Source of the DNA: Acaudatibacter sp963835495
GTDB lineage: Bacteria > Pseudomonadota > Alphaproteobacteria > Caulobacterales > Caulobacteraceae
Direction of reading: 5' to 3'
Assembly: GCA_963835495.1 (NCBI GenBank)
Contig: CAWIFQ010000005.1
Location: forward strand, 62,001-126,000
DNA length: 64,000 nt
A program made the translations under genes and the position numbers. The notes under the pieces were generated by a model, which was given only the letters and a program-made list of their open reading frames with translations, searched no databases and had not been told where the DNA came from. The first letter of the stretch is position 1; each line of letters opens with the position of its first letter. Below are positions 61,381 through 64,000 of the stretch, in pieces.

Positions 61381-61605
61381 GTGAAGCAAGATACGCATCC
61401 CGACTACCACATGATCAACGTGGTGATGGTGGACGGCACGACCTATCAGACGCGCTCGACCTACGGCAAGGAAGGCGCGACTTTGAAGCTCGACATCGAC
61501 CCGAAGACCCACCCGGCGTGGACCGGCGGCAACCAGACCCTGCTGGACCGCGGCGGCCGCGTCTCGCGCTTCGCGGCGAAGTACGGCGGCTTCCTGAAGA
61601 AGTAA
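61381..61605 (+). CDS. rpmE: 50S ribosomal protein L31 (Cys-less type)
   Basis: A 74-residue ribosomal protein starting at GTG 61381 behind GGAGGGA. MKQDTHPDYHMINVVMVDGTT is the L31 N-terminus. It lacks the zinc-binding cysteines of the zinc-type form, as usual in alphaproteobacteria. It stabilises the large ribosomal subunit and the subunit bridge. The gene is monocistronic and convergent with a TetR gene 21 bases away. Confidence 0.95.
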   Translation: MKQDTHPDYHMINVVMVDGTTYQTRSTYGKEGATLKLDIDPKTHPAWTGGNQTLLDRGGRVSRFAAKYGGFLKK

Positions 61606-61626
61606 GGCCCTCAGGCCTCCCGATCC

Positions 61627-62226
61627 TCATTCGAGTTCCAGGCCGGCGGGCGCCAGTCCGTCGATGGTGGCGCGCGTCATCACGATCATCGCCTCCGCGA
61701 TCGCCTCCGACGGCGTCGACAGCCGCAGCGCCAACCAGTTGGCGACCAGGGCGAGCTGGTTCTCGGCCAGCTGCGTGGCGACGAAGCTCCAGGGCAGCAG
61801 CGGCGCCGCCCGTGACTGCCGGCGGGCCAATCCCTCCAGCCGCGGCTCGATCAGCTCGGCCAGCCGCCGCACCCAAAGTCCCCGCAGCGGCGGGATGAAG
61901 AACACCCGGTTGCGTTTGCGTTGACCCTTGAAGTGCTCGAGCCACGGAACGAGATCGGCTGAGGTCAGCGGCAGATCGACCAGCTCGGCGAACCGCAGCG
62001 ACGGCCGGGTCATCGCCTGTTTGAGCACGCCCTCCAGCCCGCCGAAGTGGGCGTAGAGCGTCGAGCGCCCGACGTTCGCCCGCGCGACCACGTCGTCGAC
62101 CGTCAGCCCCTCGTAGCCGCGCTCCAAGATCAGATCGACCAGCGCGGCGATCAGCGCCTGCCGCGTCCGTTCCGGTCGGCGATCGGGTCGCACTTCGATG
62201 GTCGCCTCCCTCAGTGGCGCGCCCAT
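61627..62226 (-). CDS. TetR/AcrR-family transcriptional regulator
   Basis: A 199-residue repressor. The helix-turn-helix is TRQALIAALVDLILERGYEGLTVDDVVARANVGRSTLYAHFGGLEGVL at about residues 21-68. The C-terminal domain contains no recognisable ligand motif. It is divergent from the membrane protein gene at 62379, with a candidate operator between them at 62292-62305. Probably it controls that gene. The ligand is unknown. Confidence 0.92.
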   Translation of the reverse strand: MGAPLREATIEVRPDRRPERTRQALIAALVDLILERGYEGLTVDDVVARANVGRSTLYAHFGGLEGVLKQAMTRPSLRFAELVDLPLTSADLVPWLEHFKGQRKRNRVFFIPPLRGLWVRRLAELIEPRLEGLARRQSRAAPLLPWSFVATQLAENQLALVANWLALRLSTPSEAIAEAMIVMTRATIDGLAPAGLELE

Positions 62227-62291
62227 TTAGACCCGAACCTCGGCCTCGGCGCACGCCGCGGGCCTCGATTTCTGGATTAATCAGCGACTTC

Positions 62292-62305
62292 GTCCGGAAA
62301 CGGAC
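62292..62305. promoter_or_regulatory. Inverted repeat GTCCG-N4-CGGAC, candidate TetR operator
   Basis: GTCCG gaaa CGGAC in the 152-base divergent gap between a TetR gene and the membrane protein gene. Such palindromes usually bind the adjacent repressor. The same arms with a different spacer (GTCCG tgac CGGAC) occur at 8532-8545 with no such gene beside them, so the arms alone are not specific. Confidence 0.4.
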
Positions 62306-62378
62306 ATCTCGCCGCACTCGGCCCGGATCGGCGAAGCGCGCCCAGCTACCCTCACCGCGCTCAGGATGAGGACAACGC

Positions 62379-63122
62379 ATGGCGATCGGATACCACGCCG
62401 ACACGGAAACACGGACCCGCCAGGGCGGCGGGGCCGCCGCGGCTCCGGGCGAGCGAGGCCAGCGCGCCTGGCTGACCGGGGCCGGCCTGATCGCCTGCGG
62501 CGTCGCCTCGGTGGCGCTGCTGGCCGGCCACCCCGGCGCGGGCGGCTCGCCGGTGCTGGCGGACGTGCTGCGCAGCGAGGCGGCCGAGGCGGGCGCCGAC
62601 GCGCTGGTGCACGGCGGCTTCGTGCTGGTGCTGACGCTGGAACTGGTCGGCTTCGCGGCGCTGGCGGTCAGAGCCGGGCCGCGTCGGACGTCGGTGCTGG
62701 CCGCGATGCTGTTCGCGCTGGTCGGGTCCGGGCTGCTGGCCGGCTCGATGGTCGTCGACGGACTGATCACGCCGGCCATCGCGGCGCGGTATGCCGTCGC
62801 CCCGGCCGCGAAGCAGGAGGCGGCGCGCGCCCTGCTGGTGCTGATCGGCGCCGCCATCAGCGTGCTGATGCCGATGGGGCTGGCGTTCCTGGGCGCGGCG
62901 GCGCTGTCCTGGGGCGCCGCGCTGGCGCCTATGCGCGGGGCGGCCAGACTCGGCGGCGCGGCGGCGCTGGCGCTGGGCGCGCTGACACTGGCGGGGGCCG
63001 GCGCCAGCGTGACGGCCGGCGGCATGATCGGACTGCTGGTGGCGCTGCTGGCGTCCGCGGCCTGGGCCGCCGCCGCCGGCGTCGTGCTGATGCTGTGGCC
63101 GCTCGACGCTCCAGGCGCCTGA
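62379..63122 (+). CDS. Integral membrane protein of unknown function
   Basis: A 247-residue protein with about six hydrophobic helices in a very Ala/Gly/Leu-rich sequence. The N-terminus up to residue 30 is polar. There is no recognisable transport motif. It is divergent from the TetR gene and may be repressed by it, since no other gene follows in the same direction. Family not recognised. Confidence 0.65.
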   Translation: MAIGYHADTETRTRQGGGAAAAPGERGQRAWLTGAGLIACGVASVALLAGHPGAGGSPVLADVLRSEAAEAGADALVHGGFVLVLTLELVGFAALAVRAGPRRTSVLAAMLFALVGSGLLAGSMVVDGLITPAIAARYAVAPAAKQEAARALLVLIGAAISVLMPMGLAFLGAAALSWGAALAPMRGAARLGGAAALALGALTLAGAGASVTAGGMIGLLVALLASAAWAAAAGVVLMLWPLDAPGA

Positions 63123-63147
63123 CGGCCTCAAGCCGTTCGGCGCCTTA

Positions 63148-63663
63148 TCAGGTCCCGAAGGCGTCCTTGAGCCGTTCCATCTGCGACAGCACCGGATGCG
63201 GCGGCGCGGCGTCGCCCGTGGCGTCGGCGTACATCCGCTCGTCGAGATGGCGGACGCGGTCGAACAGGCGCTCGGAGCGGGTCAGCAGTTCGGCCAGCGG
63301 CGCCGGCAGCGCGTCGGCTTCGGCGAAGACTTCGGCGCTCGCCTCGGCGGCCAGGCGATAGCTGGCGTCGAGGGCGGCTTCCGCGGCCATGTCGCCTTCG
63401 CGCACCGCCCGCTGCACCAGCAGCCACGAGGCGACCTGCATCAGGCGGGTGGTCAGGCGCATGCTTTCGGCGGCGTAGGCCAGAGCCGCGCTGCGCGAGA
63501 GCAGCTTGGAGTCCTGGCGGCCGGCGCCGTCGAGGTAGGCGGCGGTCTCCTCCACCAGGTCCATGCCTTCCTGGAAGGTGCGGTCGAAGAGCTCCGACCG
63601 GGCGAACCCGGAAATGGCTTCGGCCTGCCATAGCGGCGAGGCGGTCTGGCCAGATTCCCCCAT
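63148..63663 (-). CDS. DUF1465-family protein
   Basis: A 171-residue protein started at ATG 63663 after GGAGACA; ATG 63696 gives 11 more residues. The conserved DUF1465 region is FQEGMDLVEETAAYLDGAGRQDSKLLSRSAALAYAAESMRLTTRLMQVASWLLVQRAV. It is predicted all-helical. The family is nearly confined to alphaproteobacteria and its role is not established. It is preceded on the same strand by a DUF1192 gene. Confidence 0.9.
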   Translation of the reverse strand: MGESGQTASPLWQAEAISGFARSELFDRTFQEGMDLVEETAAYLDGAGRQDSKLLSRSAALAYAAESMRLTTRLMQVASWLLVQRAVREGDMAAEAALDASYRLAAEASAEVFAEADALPAPLAELLTRSERLFDRVRHLDERMYADATGDAAPPHPVLSQMERLKDAFGT

Positions 63664-63776
63664 TGTGTCTCCAACCCTAAAACGGCCGACGGACATTTGG
63701 CCGTCGTCGGCGGAACGGCTGCAACCCGTGTGCCAGTCCCACCGACATGATTAACCTAGCGTTGCTTTCCCATACC

Positions 63777-63986
63777 CTAACCGGATGAGCGAAAGATCGC
63801 GTCGGCGGCGGCGCGCCCAGCGCGTTTGCGCTCGATCTGGGCGCGGGTGCGGGCGATTTCGGCCTCCAGCGCCTCGATCCGCTCCTCGAGATCGACCACG
63901 GCAAGCAACTCCAGGTCTTCCCGCGCCGCTTCGACGATGGCCCAGCCGCGCGGGCGGCGGACCGGTTCGGCATCTTCCAGGGCCAT
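63777..63986 (-). CDS. DUF1192-family protein
   Basis: A 69-residue protein starting at ATG 63986, with the coiled-coil segment LEERIEALEAEIARTRAQIERKRAGRAAADAIF typical of DUF1192. The family is small, alphaproteobacterial and of unknown function. It lies 113 bases upstream of the DUF1465 gene on the same strand, so both may share a transcript. The last 14 bases of the window hold no more. Confidence 0.88.
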   Translation of the reverse strand: MALEDAEPVRRPRGWAIVEAAREDLELLAVVDLEERIEALEAEIARTRAQIERKRAGRAAADAIFRSSG

Positions 63987-64000
63987 GGAAACACCTCCCT

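Overview
This is a GC-rich alphaproteobacterial chromosome segment. The gene content (UrcA-family protein, DUF1465 and DUF1192 proteins, Cys-less L31, cox-type molybdenum hydroxylase, many xenobiotic and lipid enzymes) suggests Caulobacteraceae, probably Phenylobacterium or a relative; this is inference from gene content, not a phylogeny. Genes are densely packed, often with 4-base ATGA/GTGA overlaps. Several long palindromic intergenic elements of different families sit between genes. Two parS-type palindromes (37348 and 51468) suggest the segment lies in the ParB-loading, origin-proximal part of the chromosome.

Layout. 1-4649: a run starting with a cytochrome P450 tail, then a GlpD-like dehydrogenase (frameshifted as sequenced), an AGPS/GlcD-like flavoprotein and an FGGY kinase. 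4728-8513: a secreted DNRLRE-like protein, then a 2Fe-2S ferredoxin, a ferritin-like diiron protein and a three-PAS protein. 8585-19798: a penicillin-acylase family enzyme (frameshifted), a GST, a TauD-type dioxygenase, small enzymes, a winged-helix/TPR regulator, an unrecognised 816-residue secreted protein and an SDR. 20040-23952: a molybdenum hydroxylase operon (FAD, 2Fe-2S and Mo subunits) ending in a MoaD-like protein. 24505-25989: two lipoproteins. 26116-31707: a TetR regulator and acyl-CoA/xenobiotic genes (nitronate monooxygenase, enoyl-CoA hydratase, phosphotransferase, acyl-CoA ligase).

31726-38636: a DUF805 protein, a bifunctional penicillin-binding protein, a CoA-transferase, an SRPBCC protein and an MFS transporter. 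38735-45493: core metabolism, gap-pgk-fba, then a cyanide-insensitive-type bd oxidase (cydA, cydB and a 50-residue DUF2474-like peptide) and thiE. 45661-50820: LysR, inositol monophosphatase, a GlpQ-like protein that has lost its catalytic residues, and an alkylation-repair pair (Ada-AlkA fusion and methyltransferase). 51123-52892: a small conserved-looking protein and an amidohydrolase. 52993-54553 is a complete IS1182-type element with 16-bp terminal inverted repeats and a 4-bp GACC target duplication; beside it lies a more AT-rich accessory stretch (54607-56961) with a DUF402 protein and two orphan genes. 57086-63986: M20 peptidase, SDR, ABC exporter, rpmE, TetR with a membrane protein, and DUF1465/DUF1192 genes.

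Four genes (GlpD-like, acylase, pgk and one lipoprotein) each need a single-base correction to read through, mostly at short G/C runs. At least pgk, an essential glycolytic gene, is probably intact in the cell, so base-call errors are the simplest explanation. No tRNA, rRNA or CRISPR array was seen.
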